Below are positions 22,901 through 35,500 of a stretch of 45,288 nucleotides of DNA, one piece after another; position 1 is the first letter of the stretch, and each line of letters begins with the position of its first letter. This stretch comes from Helochares maculicollis. Its lineage: Eukaryota; Arthropoda; Insecta; Coleoptera; Hydrophilidae. The notes beneath the pieces were generated by a model. It was not told the DNA's origin and did no database searches. It worked only from the letters and a program-made list of their open reading frames with translations. The stretch lies in the NCBI GenBank assembly GCA_033557835.1, contig JAWQRO010000270.1, positions 1 to 45,288 on the forward strand, in the 5' to 3' direction. The translations under genes were made by a program, and so were the position numbers.

Positions 22901-25900
22901 TATGATTTGATATGGTTTCAAATTCTTCTATTAGATGGGTGATAGCAGTTCGTTCAGATTTTTGCATTTCATGCATCATTTTTAGCTGAAATAAGTTTTT
23001 ATGACTAATTTTCTATATTTTTATTATTTCGGACTACCTCTTCTCTAACATTTTCCAATTCTATCTTATACTCAGTGAAAGATACGCTTTTTTGGATTTC
23101 TTCGGTTAGCCTGTGATTTAACTCTTCTTTGACGTGGAAAACTTGCTTGAGCTCTTTTGACAAAACTTCTTTGTCTTTGGAATGCGTTTGCTGCATGCTA
23201 TTTAATTCTTCAACGCTTTTTTGTAGCTCAATGATCGTCTTATCTCTTTCAGCAACTTCATTTTGCAATTGTATTCCCACTTGCTTATTATATTCGGCGA
23301 TAATCTAAAAATTTTGGCTTTATTGCATGTTTAAAATGATTGTTCCAATAACAACTCACACTTAATCGACTCGTTTCTTTATTCATGCTTTGAAGCAAGA
23401 CTTCCAAACTTTCTACTTTATTTGCATCTTCCCCCAGTTGTTGGTAAATAGCCCCAAGTAAATTTTTTTCTTCCAAGTGCCTTATGCGCTCATTCTGTAA
23501 CACTAATTATCACCACATTCAATGAGTCATAATTATTTTTTCCTGTCAAAAATAGGTTTACCCATAACTGTCGATTTTTCTTTTTCTAATTGCTCTTTGA
23601 GTGTAGTAATTGTAGTATTTTGTATGTTGATATCATCTTGGAGGACTTTCATATGATCGTAATAAGTCTTATTGTACTCGGATAAAGCTTGTTTTTCAGC
23701 ATTACACAGTTCCATTTGATTGCATAAGTTCTGATTTTCGGCAACAACCTTCGATAAAATTGCATATGCTTTTTTTGTGTATATTAATTGAGACTATGAA
23801 TTATACTACCTGAAAATATTGAGCTTGAGAAGTCGATAATTTTTCTTGCAATAATGCTAGCTCCCTAGAAAGCTCTCCAGCTCCTGATTCTGTGAGAACT
23901 TGATTAAGCCCATCAACTTTTAATTGCAATGCGTTAGTCTCATTCATATAATCTCCTATTTTATTCTGTACTTCAATCAACCGCGATTCTTTTTCGCAGA
24001 TCTAGAAATATCGAAAACGTATAAATGGTCAGACTATAATTGGTACAAAGAAACTCTTTGTATGTATACCTTTTCGTTTAACTTCAATATTTCTTGGTTG
24101 CTACTTTTAGCTTGAAATATTTCAGACTCTAAAGATTTTGTGAGATCATTAATTCGGTCTTCATAATTTTTGCGTTGTATTTCAAACTCAGCATTTTTGT
24201 CGCTTAGATCATCCAATTTGTATAAAGATTCTTTATAATGTTCAATTTGACACTTTAATTCGTTGTTTTCAAATTCATAGTGATGTAGTTGCTCTTCTAA
24301 TCGCTGCAAGTCTGTATTAATTCGTTCGCTATAAAATTATTAGTATTTTAACAAGGAAGGCATTGTTTTTTGTTTATTATTTAACGGTAATTGATAATAC
24401 ATACATATCTTTGTTTTTTAATATTATCTCAGACTTTGAGAGCACTAATTCTTTAGATAACTCGTTAATGCATGCTCGGCACATGTGAATTAAGTCAGGT
24501 AAAGTTTTTCCCCTCGCCTATAAAAAAATAAAATTGTCTATTTACTGTAATTACAGTAATAAGTGTGCTATAATAAATTAAAAACATGTTTTAATTTCTT
24601 TGGCTCTTAGACAAACATCTTTATTTCGATCACAGCTTATTTTTGTGAATGCATTTATTAAGTAAATTTTGTTAAAGTACAAACATTAATATAATCTTAA
24701 ATAAATTTCATAAAATTGTAGAAACTAAGCTACATTATTGGAAATGAGATTAATAAATAGAGAAAGATCATTAAATGTCTAGGAGAAGCAATAAATTTAA
24801 TGCTAAATATTATAATGGAATAAAACAAAATAAAAACATTGCCTAGGAAACGATAGTTTTCTATGCACACCAAATATATATATATATGTTATATATTAAA
24901 TATCTACATAAATATTTATATACATATTTACAAACACTTTTTCAATCCGTTGAAATATGCCTGCCACTTTGCCTGCTAAAAAATCTAAATGCAATTTTGA
25001 AATAGACAAATCGTCTTGGACTACATTTCCATCTGCGCTGTCCATTATAGCTTGTATTGAAGAGGAAGAGAAAGAACTGTACACTAATCAGTTGGTCAAG
25101 CAAGGAATGTGCGCGATTTTTGGAAATGCTATAACGGAATTGGCATACTTACGGCGTGTTATGGATGAACCTATTTCAAAATTGTGGAATAAAACCGTTT
25201 CCTATGCACCTCTCAATAAGAGGTAAGCTTTTCTTGTTGAATATATCTAAGTACAATAGTTTTTATCATAAATAACTACAAAATTATCATAAATTCACCA
25301 ATGTAAATATAAAGTGCCATGGAATGCAGCACAAAAATATAATTTATTTATATATCTCGGGTTAGTTACCAAAAATGTGACTTTATTATGACATTTTTTT
25401 AATCACTCTCTCTAAATATTTATTTTTTTAAAATATGCCAACACAAGATAACATTGATTTCAAAGAAAAAAGGGAAAAAGTAAGAATTTCTAGCACCAGG
25501 CCATCTGGAGATGGAGATGGAGATGATGCAGATGATGATATGTGGGCAATATTTACTAAGGGTTTGGTTACGGATTATGGAAGCTCCTCCAGTAGTGCAA
25601 CTGAAGAATCGGTTAAGCCTTTTGACTATCACTTAAACATTCAGGGATGTTTAGCTATTTTCAATGTCGCATTGGAAGAACTATCTCTTTTGAAACGTAT
25701 TCTCAATACACCCGTTGCCAAAGTTTGGGACGAAACTATAGTTTATAAATCTATCGATGATAGGTATTATGGAATGTCATTTCTTTAATTCCTCAGCCGC
25801 AGAAAAAGTCTGAGGAAAATTACGTGAAATTTGTTCAAATTATATGGATGTCTAACATTTTTGTTGTTCAACTTTCAGATTTGGTGGTAGTAGGCAGTTA

Positions 25901-28900
25901 GTTTTTGAAGAGAGTGAATTTGATAGGCTTAATGACAGACAAAAAGTACAAAAAGATATCTGTTTCTTATATAACATTTTACGGGATGGATACCAAGAGC
26001 TGGTGGATATTGATACATATGACTCCACAATTGAAGCAATTAAAGCTATGTTCCAATTAATGGACGACGAAAAAGCTCTATTTGAAGAGCACTATAAAAA
26101 CACAATGAAGATTAAAGAACTAAAGCAAGTTTTGATTGATGAAAAACGAGAGTTTCAAAAAGACATTGCTGACAGAAAGTACCAGTTTTTTAAATTAAAA
26201 GATGAATTTGAAGATAAATTGGGTAAATACTTAAAATCTATTATCTTAACAGAATGAAAGTATGACTGTAACCACATTATTATTTAAGTGTATGGACGTT
26301 ACAACGTAAAGTACATAAACAATTGGGAAGGAAGCAGAATCGAACAAAATCAATTAAGGAATAAAAATCAAGAAAACGAGTATCAGAAAACCATTGATGT
26401 ATCAAATATTAAAATGGAATTTGAAGATCGCGTTCATAATGAAATAACGACGTGGCTAGAAACTAATACAAATGTAATAAACATTAAAAAAAGTTAAAAA
26501 TATGTTCAAAACTATTAATTATATTTAAGGATATGTCCGAAGAAATTGCGTATTGGCAACAATATTACGAAGAAGAAAGAGACAGAAGAGATTTAGAAAT
26601 CTACAATTTAAAAGTAGCTAGAGATCAAACAATAGAAGCTCTCGAAGAAATGAAAGTCTCTTACCAAAATCGTACCCAATTAATTGAAGAATGGACTGAG
26701 CATAGAACTCAGAAAAAAGCACAGGAAAAACTTGAAGCAGAACAACTAAAAGCTGCAATTAAAATTCAGGTAAGTATTGTAATGTTTATATAATTCTGGA
26801 AATATTTAGTATTAATTATTGCAGGCATGGTGGAGAGGTGTCATGGTTAGAAAACATTTGGGGCCGTTTAAAAAGAAGAAGAAGGGCAAGGGAAAAGACA
26901 AAAAGGGTAAAAAAGGCAAAGATAAAGGTGGAAAAGGAAAAGGAAGCAAAAAAGGAGGGAAGAAGAAGAAGTAATTAGTATTATAAGTGTTGCGTACGTG
27001 TTTTTACCTTAAATTTAGTCCAATTTATGGAGCACGACATAGATTTCATCTGATTTTTTAACGACATTAGATCTTCTAATAAAACATCTCCAGCTTCTTG
27101 TGTATCTTTTATTAAACCAATTTTTTCGTTCAATTGATGATTTAGATCTGCGTGGTCCAGCTCATGATCAGCAGCCATTCTCTGCTGTACCGCTATTTAT
27201 AGCAAACAAACAAAATCAGAATTGAAAATTGCAGTGCTTGTGAATACGAGTTTTACCTTTGTAATTTTGGATCTGTGCATTGCTGTTTCGCATTTGCTGC
27301 TCTAAAGCATAGTTCCGTTTTTGTAAGGCTTGAAGTTCTTTTTCAAACTCTTCCATTTTAACTAGGCTAATTGTAAATTTGGTTCGTAAGGCATCGTTAC
27401 TTTTATTTAAACTTTCAATTAGTTGGTTACTACAACCTGAAATATATGTGACACTTAGCTCTAAATATAAAAGTTTATATTAATTTTAAATTTAATAAAT
27501 ATTTTTTGTCTTAACTCATCTACCAATGTCCTATTTTTGTGACACGATTTCAATTTATAATTTTAATAACTGTAGCGTTTGTATTTTTTAATTGCGGCAG
27601 TTAATGCGTTAAATACATACTCTCTATTCTTATTACTAAGTTAAAAGTTGTGGTTGTTTACCAAATATTGCTCAGATTGAACAAGAATAAAACAAACTAT
27701 AAAAATAAGCACCAGATGAGGATAAGCAACTTAAAAATTTGTTTGTGTACGAATGTTAGTTTGAAATAAATACCTAAATGTCCGCGATGGCAATAGGAAT
27801 CATATTTAGCAGTCAATATTTCATTTTTTTTCATCAAATTTTCATTGTCTTCTAACAACTTCCTGTTTTGTTTTACAATGGCGTTTAAACTTTCTTGCAA
27901 GGCCATTTCTTGCGTGCGACTTAAGTCTGCTTGCTGCAACCACATCTCATTTGCTAATTTGTGAGCTCGTCGTTCAGCTTCTATGTGCAACCTGGCGTAG
28001 CATGTAATGGATTCAACTGAAAGCAAGAGTTAAAGTAAGTTGTAAATATACAACTTGGTACGACCGAATTCTGCTTACTCAATTCTTTTTCAAGACTTTT
28101 GTTTCTAATAAATTTGGATAGTACTTGCATTAAGTGGACTTCACCATCACGTAACCGTGAAGCAAATTCGTGAACTTCTCGTAACCCATCAGTTATTAAT
28201 GAATCTATTTTTGCTGTCGAACTACATCTAAAAATGAAATTGTACAGAAAATTTAGCAAAATAATTAATTACGTACATATATGATGTTGGAATAAATGCG
28301 AAACTTGAAGAAACATTTTTATGTCCTTCTACATTTCCTTTAGTCACTCTTTTCGATTGAGCTTCATCAGTTATCTTAATGCTGCTATCTTCCATTGCAT
28401 ATTCTGTAACGTATACCTCTTCAGAATTACAAACTTTAGTATGTGCTGCAATAGTGCAAATATCTTGAGTAGATGGTTTTTCTCGAGGAATATTTTTTTG
28501 TGAATCTTTTGGAGATGCATTATTACTTTTTTTTGTAATTAACTTTCTGAAAAACCCTTTCGATTGTTTTGAGTTGCTTTGATTGACCTAAAAATAATGA
28601 TTAGAAATATTTATATATTAGCAAAACGAAAAATTTGCGCTGTTTTGAATCCTTACATTTAGTTTAATACCCGATTCTTGCTTAGTTTCGTCATCATTTT
28701 CCTCTATACAACTCTTTTTACTAGCACTCAAAGTTAGATGCTTTTCTTCAACTACTGAAGCACTTTCTGATGATCGATCGGTATGAGAAGAATTAAACGA
28801 GTCGCATTTGGTGAGTGCACATTCTAAATTTGGACTTTCATGTTGCTTTTTCTTTTTAGGTTTGGGTATTATATTCAACAGTTTTCCGGCAACTGAAGTC

Positions 28901-29630
28901 TTGCTACCTTCTTCGGAAATTAGCGGCTGGTAGGGTTTGTTTAATGAAATTTCGTCGTCTTCTGATTTATCCATTTTTAAGTGTTTTTCAAAATTTTCCT
29001 TTGTAAAAATTTTCTGTAATTTTGTGGTAGTAGAATTGTAGTCTACAGAGTAATTAGATGTTTCGCTTATGAATTTTTGTAATCTTTTATAATCAACAGC
29101 TTTTCTGAGTACACAATTTAAATTAACAGTTGTTACTTGCAAAATGCGCACACAAAAGGATTCGTTGACTGTGTTATTTTTGATTGAGTTTCCAAAAGTT
29201 AATTTATTTACGAGAATGCATTTATATTGGGCAAATTGATTAAACACAAAGCATAAAAAACATTGATAGAAGAAAAGTAATTCGTTGGCGATGGCTGCAA
29301 AAATTTTTTTGTTTAATTTGATTTCTGAAAGGTGGTGCCAATGTTCCTTTATAACGTTAGTAATAGTTATATCTTTTGATAGATTAGGCTTGATTCCTTT
29401 TTGACACTTGTATCTTATGTAATAGAAGCAACGTAGACAAACATACACATAAAACTCATTACACAATATACACCTTCTTTTCCCTTCGTAATTCTAAAAC
29501 AACATCTACAATTAAATCATAGAGATAATAAAAGTATTTGCTATGATTAAGGAATAATTTCGGAATATCAGTATAAGACTTTAAAAACTGAAGCAGCTCT
29601 TACCTTCTGCATCCAAATTTCACTGGTCAT
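19983..29630 (-). CDS. Long coiled-coil protein gene, 26 exons, ~1,668 aa
   Basis: Exons 1-7 are 29630-29604, 29493-28657, 28587-28277, 28227-28079, 28016-27774, 27436-27257 and 27192-27008. Exons 8-16 are 24517-24405, 24328-24070, 24001-23810, 23748-23562, 23502-23360, 23304-23038, 22985-22860, 22790-22581 and 22525-22424. Exons 17-26 are 22333-22174, 22123-22008, 21915-21803, 21746-21546, 21486-21237, 21144-20980, 20923-20807, 20492-20445, 20348-20236 and 20175-19983. All 25 junctions keep frame, with no internal stop. The start is MTSEIWMQK. Residues 17-39 hold a CX2C-X7-CX2C-X7-C module. Residues to about 390 are Ser/Lys-rich, and about 400 to the end is almost continuous Glu/Lys/Gln/Leu coiled coil. 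No motor, kinase or membrane domain is seen. I cannot name it; centrosomal, ciliary or cytoskeletal scaffolds have this look. Confidence 0.85.
20445..20492 (-). CDS. 48-base exon 24 of the coiled-coil gene
   Basis: Sixteen codons (KAALSKQLFLAYNSLV), phase 0 at both ends, between acceptor tttaacag and donor GTA|gtaagt. It links the IKDHE exon to KKIALLQ. The ~310-base intron before it holds another strong donor (GAAGCT|gtaagt, exon side ending at 20682) with a short open stretch ALDIFEA but no phase-matched acceptor, perhaps a lost or alternative exon. Confidence 0.55.
24874..24887. repeat. AT microsatellite upstream of DRC9
   Basis: A run of about seven AT dinucleotides, 70 bases before the exon A start codon, in the presumed core-promoter/5' UTR zone. 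Confidence 0.6.
24957..25222 (+). CDS. IQCG: DRC9 alternative first exon A
   Basis: ATG (MPATLPAKKSKCNF) to donor AAGAG|gtaagc, 88 codons plus two bases. Its last 41 residues align without gaps to exon B (16 identical, including QG, AIF, EL, LxR, P, KxW, T, Y and the terminal R). An AT repeat lies just upstream. Confidence 0.8.
24957..26974 (+). CDS. IQCG: Dynein regulatory complex protein 9 (IQ domain-containing protein G)
   Basis: Two alternative first exons (24957-25222 or 25435-25763) splice to common exons 25879-26222, 26289-26473, 26530-26769 and 26825-26974, giving 394 or 415 residues. Both first exons end in phase 2 and restore Arg at AG|A. The common part is helical and charged (FGGSRQLVFEESEF, then coiled coil). 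Near the C-terminus an IQ calmodulin-binding motif, IKIQAWWRGVMVRK, is followed by a Lys/Gly tail to the stop, the expected IQCG architecture. Known role: DRC9/IQCG is a subunit of the nexin-dynein regulatory complex of motile 9+2 axonemes and binds calmodulin. In insects such genes are usually expressed in testis or ciliated sensory cells. The gene lies wholly inside an intron of the opposite-strand coiled-coil gene, and its stop is 33 bases before host exon 7. Confidence 0.9.
25435..25763 (+). CDS. IQCG: DRC9 alternative first exon B
   Basis: ATG (MPTQDNIDFKEKREKV) to donor GATAG|gtatta, 109 codons plus two bases. It holds a Gly-Asp repeat (GDGDGDDADDD) and a Ser run before the segment shared with exon A. 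Exon A cannot splice into it in frame through its only nearby acceptor-like AG (an immediate TAA would follow), so it acts as a first exon with its own ATG. Confidence 0.8.
25508..25540 (+). repeat. IQCG: Coding GGAGAT/GATGAT repeat in DRC9 exon B
   Basis: Three GGAGAT copies followed by GATG-rich codons encode a Gly-Asp then Asp-rich tract, a likely length-variable segment. Confidence 0.65.
27078..27083 (+). terminator. Candidate polyadenylation signal of DRC9, inside host exon 7
   Basis: AATAAA on the plus strand 104 bases after the DRC9 stop. It is the first such signal seen and lies within the antisense of host coding exon 7 (27008-27192), where the same bases encode part of VLLEDL. Confidence 0.5.
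28657..29493 (-). CDS. Exon 2 of the coiled-coil gene (Cys-pair module and basic linker)
   Basis: The largest exon, 279 codons, phase 0 at both ends. It opens with NYEGKRRCILCNEF and a second pair CLRC, giving CX2C-X7-CX2C and a fifth Cys eight residues on: a possible small zinc-binding ribbon. A hydrophobic, Phe/Cys-rich segment follows (LLFFYQCFLCFVF), then a soluble charged part with a basic PKPKKKK run that could be a nuclear or microtubule-binding signal. Acceptor (gttttag) and donor (AAT|gtaagg) are good. Confidence 0.75.
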
Positions 29631-32436
29631 TTTACTATTTCTTCCCTTAAAGATATAAAATAACTTTAGTGTAGTTGCGTTTTTCCTTTAGTTTTCTGGT
29701 AAATCATATTTTATGACAGTGTCAAATTGCGGCAAGGACATTTGATTTACATGTGTACTAAAGTCGTGTATATGAAACCGCAAATAAGTCAATTTACAAC
29801 ACACAAATGTAGAAGTTTAGAACTTGGGAAAATTACAAGTAGTGATAAATCTCAAATTTTTTATTAGGTCATAAGAAGTTTATAACCTTAAAAGGGCATT
29901 AAAAATCTATGCTTAGAATTGTTAGCATTTAACTCATCTTACCAACAAATTATGTATATATCCCTGAGATCAGAAGCAATATTGCCGTCTTGAAAGAAAA
30001 TTTAATTAATTTGGACTCATCATTTATCAAGTAGACTCTTTATAAATCCCCTTCATGTTGTAAATATTTCAGTAGTCGATTATAAAGTAACATCGTTTTT
30101 AGGATAACTACCTTTCTACATTGAAATACTCAAAAACAATAAATTGCTGCCTATTTTAGTATAAGCACTATACTGACATACTTACACAATGTCTCTTAAA
30201 GCTTAATTTTTTAGAATAACCAATTTTGGTTGACAATCAGAAAAATGATGAAATATTGCAAACCAATAAAAAAGTTAAACAAAGCAACTTTATTCATTGT
30301 TGTCGAGTTAGGTATTTATTCAATTGTAATTGCTAGAATTACTTGTATGTGAGGCTTATTTTTTATGGTGATCATAATTATCTAAATTTTCAAATTTAAA
30401 ATTACCACTGTTTTTAGAAATTTATATAGCATATTTAACATAATGACTAATAATCACTTAATTTTTGACTGAGCTGTTAGACTATCAAACAGATTAGTAA
30501 TTCTGTGCTTATAGTAAAATATCCTTCACCACATTAGAAAGTTGTGTGTAATTATTTCACATGAGTATATTGAAAGGGTTTAATCATGAAAAAAATGTTA
30601 GTATCAATGAATCAGCTTCTATACTTTCAAAAATTGTATTAAAGCACAATGAAAGAAATGGCATAAAGAACTATTTTATTTTACATATCTACATCGTATT
30701 ACATAGATATTCCAAGGTAATAACTAAACAATGCTTCTAATGTTAACAATATTCTTAATAGATTGATAATAAAATGTCCAAAGTATGTTAGTTGCAGCAC
30801 CACACCAAATTTCAAGTTCATTTTAAAATTTATTATATGGACGTCACAGTTTCACTTTTTAAATTTACTTTTAAAAATTTAGCTTTGGCACGATATTTTT
30901 TCCTTTTACAGTTGATAAATTGCATGAAAGTCACTTATATGATACATTATTATGTATGATGAAATAAATAATCTCATGAACAGAGCTATTTTATCACTAC
31001 AATTAATGAGTTGTTACATCACTTTATTTGATCTTATAGTAAAAATATAAAATATTCATCTTCATACAACACAACCTATATCACTTGTTTAAGCTAATTT
31101 ATTGAAAAATACAGTATTTTTGTAAATACAAAACAATCAGTTTAAATAATCTATTACTATCATACAATTTCAGCAGCAGCTGGGGTAAAAGGTGCAGATT
31201 AGGCATATAATAAATTGCTTACATAATTCATGCATGATAATTAAAACAAATTTAACCTTTAAGAAAGAAATTAAATAATTTTTAGGTGATCATCATTTTA
31301 ACAAATAACTACATAGAATTATATTTAACTCAACTGCAGAAAGTTTATAATTATATATAAAAATAAATTTATTTGAAATAAATAAAAACAGACTGGCAGT
31401 ATAAATACTAAAATGCTCCGACTTATAAGTTTGGTAGATATGTTTTCTTTTCATGACTTGATATATATCATGTTAATTTATGAATAAATCAGATTTTTTG
31501 ACTATATGCAATAGGCTTCTAAAGAAATGTTTCTAGAGAATAAAAGAGATTTATGAAATGCAACATATAAATATAAAATAACAACTTTTAGGCCATTGCT
31601 CGAAGTAACTTAATATTAAATCAATTAAAAATATGTCATGGCCAATTCTTTCTAAAATATTTTAATTCTAATTGCTACTACTGCGATATGAAAGTACAAA
31701 ATAACATTCTTTTAATTTTTAATATGATACAAATTAAAATATTTCAGAATGTAGCCAATTTTATTTAATGTAAATAGCACTGCATCTAAGATGTAGTAAA
31801 AAGTATACATATATGTAAAAAAATCTAAGCTAACTATGGTGATTTCTTTGGTAATATTTTCTAATAAAAAGACATTATGTTTGATGGAAGGAACTTAAGA
31901 CTTAAATCACTAATAATTAATGAGTATTGGTAAATTCTTTCAACTACATTTTAGAATTTCAATAACAAAAAGAGATATCTATTTGAAAATGTAGGGTTAA
32001 TAATTTATACTTTGTGTATAAAATGTATGTAAATAGGTAATAAGCATATAATTGTGACAGCATTTTTGTAAATGGGGAATGATAACTTATTAACCCTTTT
32101 ATTTGAAATGTCAATGCTTTATGGTACTATTAACACTCAACTGGTGATAATCATACACTGTATTTAAATGAGACGTTACAAATATAAATTCAAAAATGTA
32201 TCATATTCATTTGCAAAGAGTTTATATACATTATGTGATTGTACACTTCGCTATTAAATATAAAAACACCGACATATTTATTATTACACCAAGAGATTTT
32301 GTAGAGCAAAAAGCATTCAAAATGATACATCAACATTTCAAATATTGACATTAAATTAAATTACTGCTGTAAAATGTTCTAGCTATAGTTGGATGAACAA
32401 CAAATTACAATGGGGGAAACAATCCAAAAGAGTATA
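29631..32436. other. Intergenic region between coiled-coil gene start and receptor gene end
   Basis: About 2.8 kb of very AT-rich sequence containing the promoter side of the coiled-coil gene and the likely 3' UTR of the receptor's distal last exon. No coding exon, RNA gene or recognisable repeat was found. Confidence 0.5.
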
Positions 32437-32592
32437 TTAAAGTAAGTCTTCTTTTCCTGTTTCTTGCAATTTATTGTTTTTTTGGTTCCTTTTCATGGCT
32501 GCATAGATTGAAGCGGCCTTGTAGTTAATTGGACCATACGAACGATAGTCAACATCAGCGTAGTCCAACTCACTAACATCTGGTCGGTATGG
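32437..32592 (-). CDS. Receptor alternative last exon 2 (YADV tail, ends EDLL)
   Basis: Phase 0 acceptor tttctgtag|CCATAC, 51 codons and a TAA. Encodes PYRPDVSELDYADVDYRSYG then INYKAASIYAAMKR and a basic C-terminus. LDYADV fits the ITIM pattern. Any upstream phase 0 exon (39944-39799 or 39626-37785) can splice here, bypassing last exon 1, so this is an alternative tail. It cannot follow last exon 1, which ends in a stop. Confidence rests on codon character, acceptor and phase. Confidence 0.75.
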   Translation of the reverse strand, partial: PYRPDVSELDYADVDYRSYGPINYKAASIYAAMKRNQKNNKLQETGKEDLL

Positions 32593-35500
32593 CTACAGAA
32601 AAAATATATTGGAATTTTAGGTAAAGATTTGGCTTGTTGTCCTTTTATGTTAGTAATAGCTTTGCTTATGTTATTTTCAGTGGTGGTTACGCAAACCTCT
32701 AAGAAGAAGATATCGCAGCCTGAATGTGTTTACCCATTTTATCTTTATATGTAATTAAGCTGCTGGCATGCGCATTTTTGTCGTTTTCCGAAATTTAGTC
32801 TAATGTTAATAAAAAGCATACACTACAAAGAAATAGTATTATATGATCTTCATTCCCACTAATATTCATTAATAGTAATAAAAGGTATAGTTCCAAATTT
32901 TATGAATTCTAATGTAAGATTTTGGAAAATGAAAAATTATTAATGCTCGAAGCGGTAAGATTCAAAAAATTTGATAACAATGTGTTAACTACATGATGAA
33001 AATATTACCCACTTCCTTATAAGTGTCATCTCATGCAATGTAAAAAGACAGATTATCTATTTTTTACAGTGAAAAGCTCGCGAGCCACGTGCTTCTCAAA
33101 AATCTAACATTTCGGTATGCGAAAAAGGTTAATATTGTAATCTTTAATAACATTTTTTTCCCAATTAATTTTATTATATTATTTGTATATTTGAACAATT
33201 CAAAATTACTCAAGCAAAGCGTAAGAAACAAATCCATTGTACATATTTGTTGGTGTCCAAAGTATTTTCAGTAGCAGAATTAAATCACCGTCATATATAT
33301 TAATATATCATGTTTTTCTTTAGAATATTTCTTTGAACTACTTATAAGAGTGATGTTTTTATGAAGGTTTTAAAATAATTTATTTATGTTTGTTGTTACT
33401 GTAAAAAGCAGTTTATTGAATTGCAATTTAGACTGCATTCTTGTTTCAATTATTTATTAAATCATCATTTATATTTATAAGCAGTACATTCTTTGAATGG
33501 AGGCGCACATTCAACAGTGTAGAGTGAAAACAAAATTCTTTGCGCTGGTTGAATGAATATACATGAAAATCTATTTGCTGTAAAACGCAGGAAAATGTAA
33601 CTTTCCGTTACCATGAAAACGTAAAAGCTATCTATAGATAAACAATACAAAAATCAACAGCGCTGAATACAATTTTGCGCACATATCGTCTCACAAAATA
33701 ACAAAATCCAGAAGCTGGTAAAGCTGATAAAAATTTACTTTCCACAATAAACAATTTGATTAAATAGAAAATGATCAATTCGAAAAGTCTTACTGCTCAT
33801 TAACATATTAAATATTACATTATCATTCTTGTAAGATGATTGATTATAGCTAGGAAAGTAAGCTTATTGAGGTTTGAGAGAAAATAAATGAATGGAGAAA
33901 TATCGTTTAAAGTACATCTGTCAGGACGTAGAAAATATATTGAAAGGCATTAGAGATAAGCACACATTTACAGGAGCGCGAAATTCGCCATGATATTAAC
34001 AGTAAATTAACCTTTCCAACAGCTGGTGTTACTGAAGTCATTGGGATCTGAGCGCCAAATTTTATAACCTTATCAATCATACCAGACAAAACCGAACGTC
34101 AGACTTGAGCTATAGTGGCATAATAAATAAAAATACAAGAAAAATAAAACAAACTAAGCGTGGAAACATAAAAAATATCGTTGGCATGATAAGGAAACGT
34201 CACGTTAGTTAAATGACGTATGAAAAAGCACATCAGCTAGAAAAAACGTTGTTCTTATAGGGAAATGTTTTTGCATAAAAGTTGCATCAAAGCTATTATG
34301 CTGCCAAAGAATATGTTAGGCTCTGTTTACAGAGAAGCGTTTGAAGAGAATTGGTGCTCTAAAATACAATTAATTTGTAAAAAGAGAGGGGACTATCAAG
34401 CCTTTCTTGTTTACCTTGTTTTAGTAAATATATGTATCACTAGCTGAAGTGGTTGTTCCGTTACTCTAAAACAAATTGATAATACGTTTTAAAATTAGCA
34501 AGGAAGCTATCCGCTTGTGTTGTAAAATTGAGAAGCAAATATATGTTATAACTATTAAATTAATGTAAATATTTAATTTTGCTTCGCATTTTCTCCACAC
34601 ATACATATTTTTAAATATTTGGGAAGCTCCCCTTCTGTTTTACAATGTGTGAAATTGTATGATGGAGCAACAATTATCGTTAGTGCGTGTTTATTTGAAG
34701 GCTTCTATTTTCAGGTCAACGAGCATAAATTTGTAATTTTAATAACTTAGGCAATTTACAATTGTGGTGTGAAGCATTTACCCTTTTTCGTGCATATAAA
34801 AATCTCGCAATTTTGCAAGTTATCTTTAAAATTGAAATGGGTCGCTACATTTGTTTACAAAAATGATATTAATCTGTACTAATGATTGTGATTGTGTGAA
34901 TTACTGTCAGTTCAGCAAATTATTTATTAAATAACTTTGATCTTTGAAGGAATAATTAATTGCAACGCTCATAATAATTGCCAATATGATCTTAAAAAAC
35001 AAATTTTTACTTAACATTGGTTAAGTAAATAACGCGTCTGATTGTGAATTGTTATTACTAAAATATACATCATTGCAAATTGATTTTTGTGCAATTAACT
35101 TGCGTTTTCCATCGTTTATCTGAAAATTAAGCCTTAGAACAGACAGATAAATTACTAACCTTAAGTCCTAATCTAAGTTAGTAAAAAATAAACTCTAACT
35201 GTTAAACGTCAATCTCTTGTCCTATATCGTTAAATTTTAACGTGGCATATTCAGTCTTAGCTTTCGCTTTCTGTTGCGGCTTTTGCAAGGTCGAGCTACT
35301 ATTCCCTTGAGGAGTCTTTTTGCTCGACTTAGGCATATCTAAATCTGCGTACACAACACCGTTAGGCTTGTTAGGAGGCATGTTAGTTACATTCCTAGCA
35401 AGAACTGGTTGAGGGTACTGCAGTTGAACAGAGTTTTGCACATTTTCTTGGTATTCATTGGGCCTTTGAAGCACCAAAGGTCCCTTGGACTTATGCTTAT

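Larger units (their letters stand above)
24518..27007 (-). other. Intron 7 of the coiled-coil gene, host of the nested DRC9 gene
   Basis: Donor AAG|gtaaaa and acceptor ttatag|GCGAGG, both phase 0, define a 2,490-base intron, about 40 times the gene's usual ~60-base introns. It contains the whole DRC9 coding region on the other strand. No start codon in good context lies just before exon 8 and no stop or AATAAA follows exon 7, which argues for one host gene rather than two genes flanking DRC9. Confidence 0.75.

Noticed and set aside
24518..27007. Idea that the coiled-coil exons left and right of DRC9 are two separate genes
   Set aside because: The flanking splice sites are both phase 0 and canonical, no start precedes exon 8 and no stop or poly(A) signal follows exon 7. 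Still worth a transcript check.
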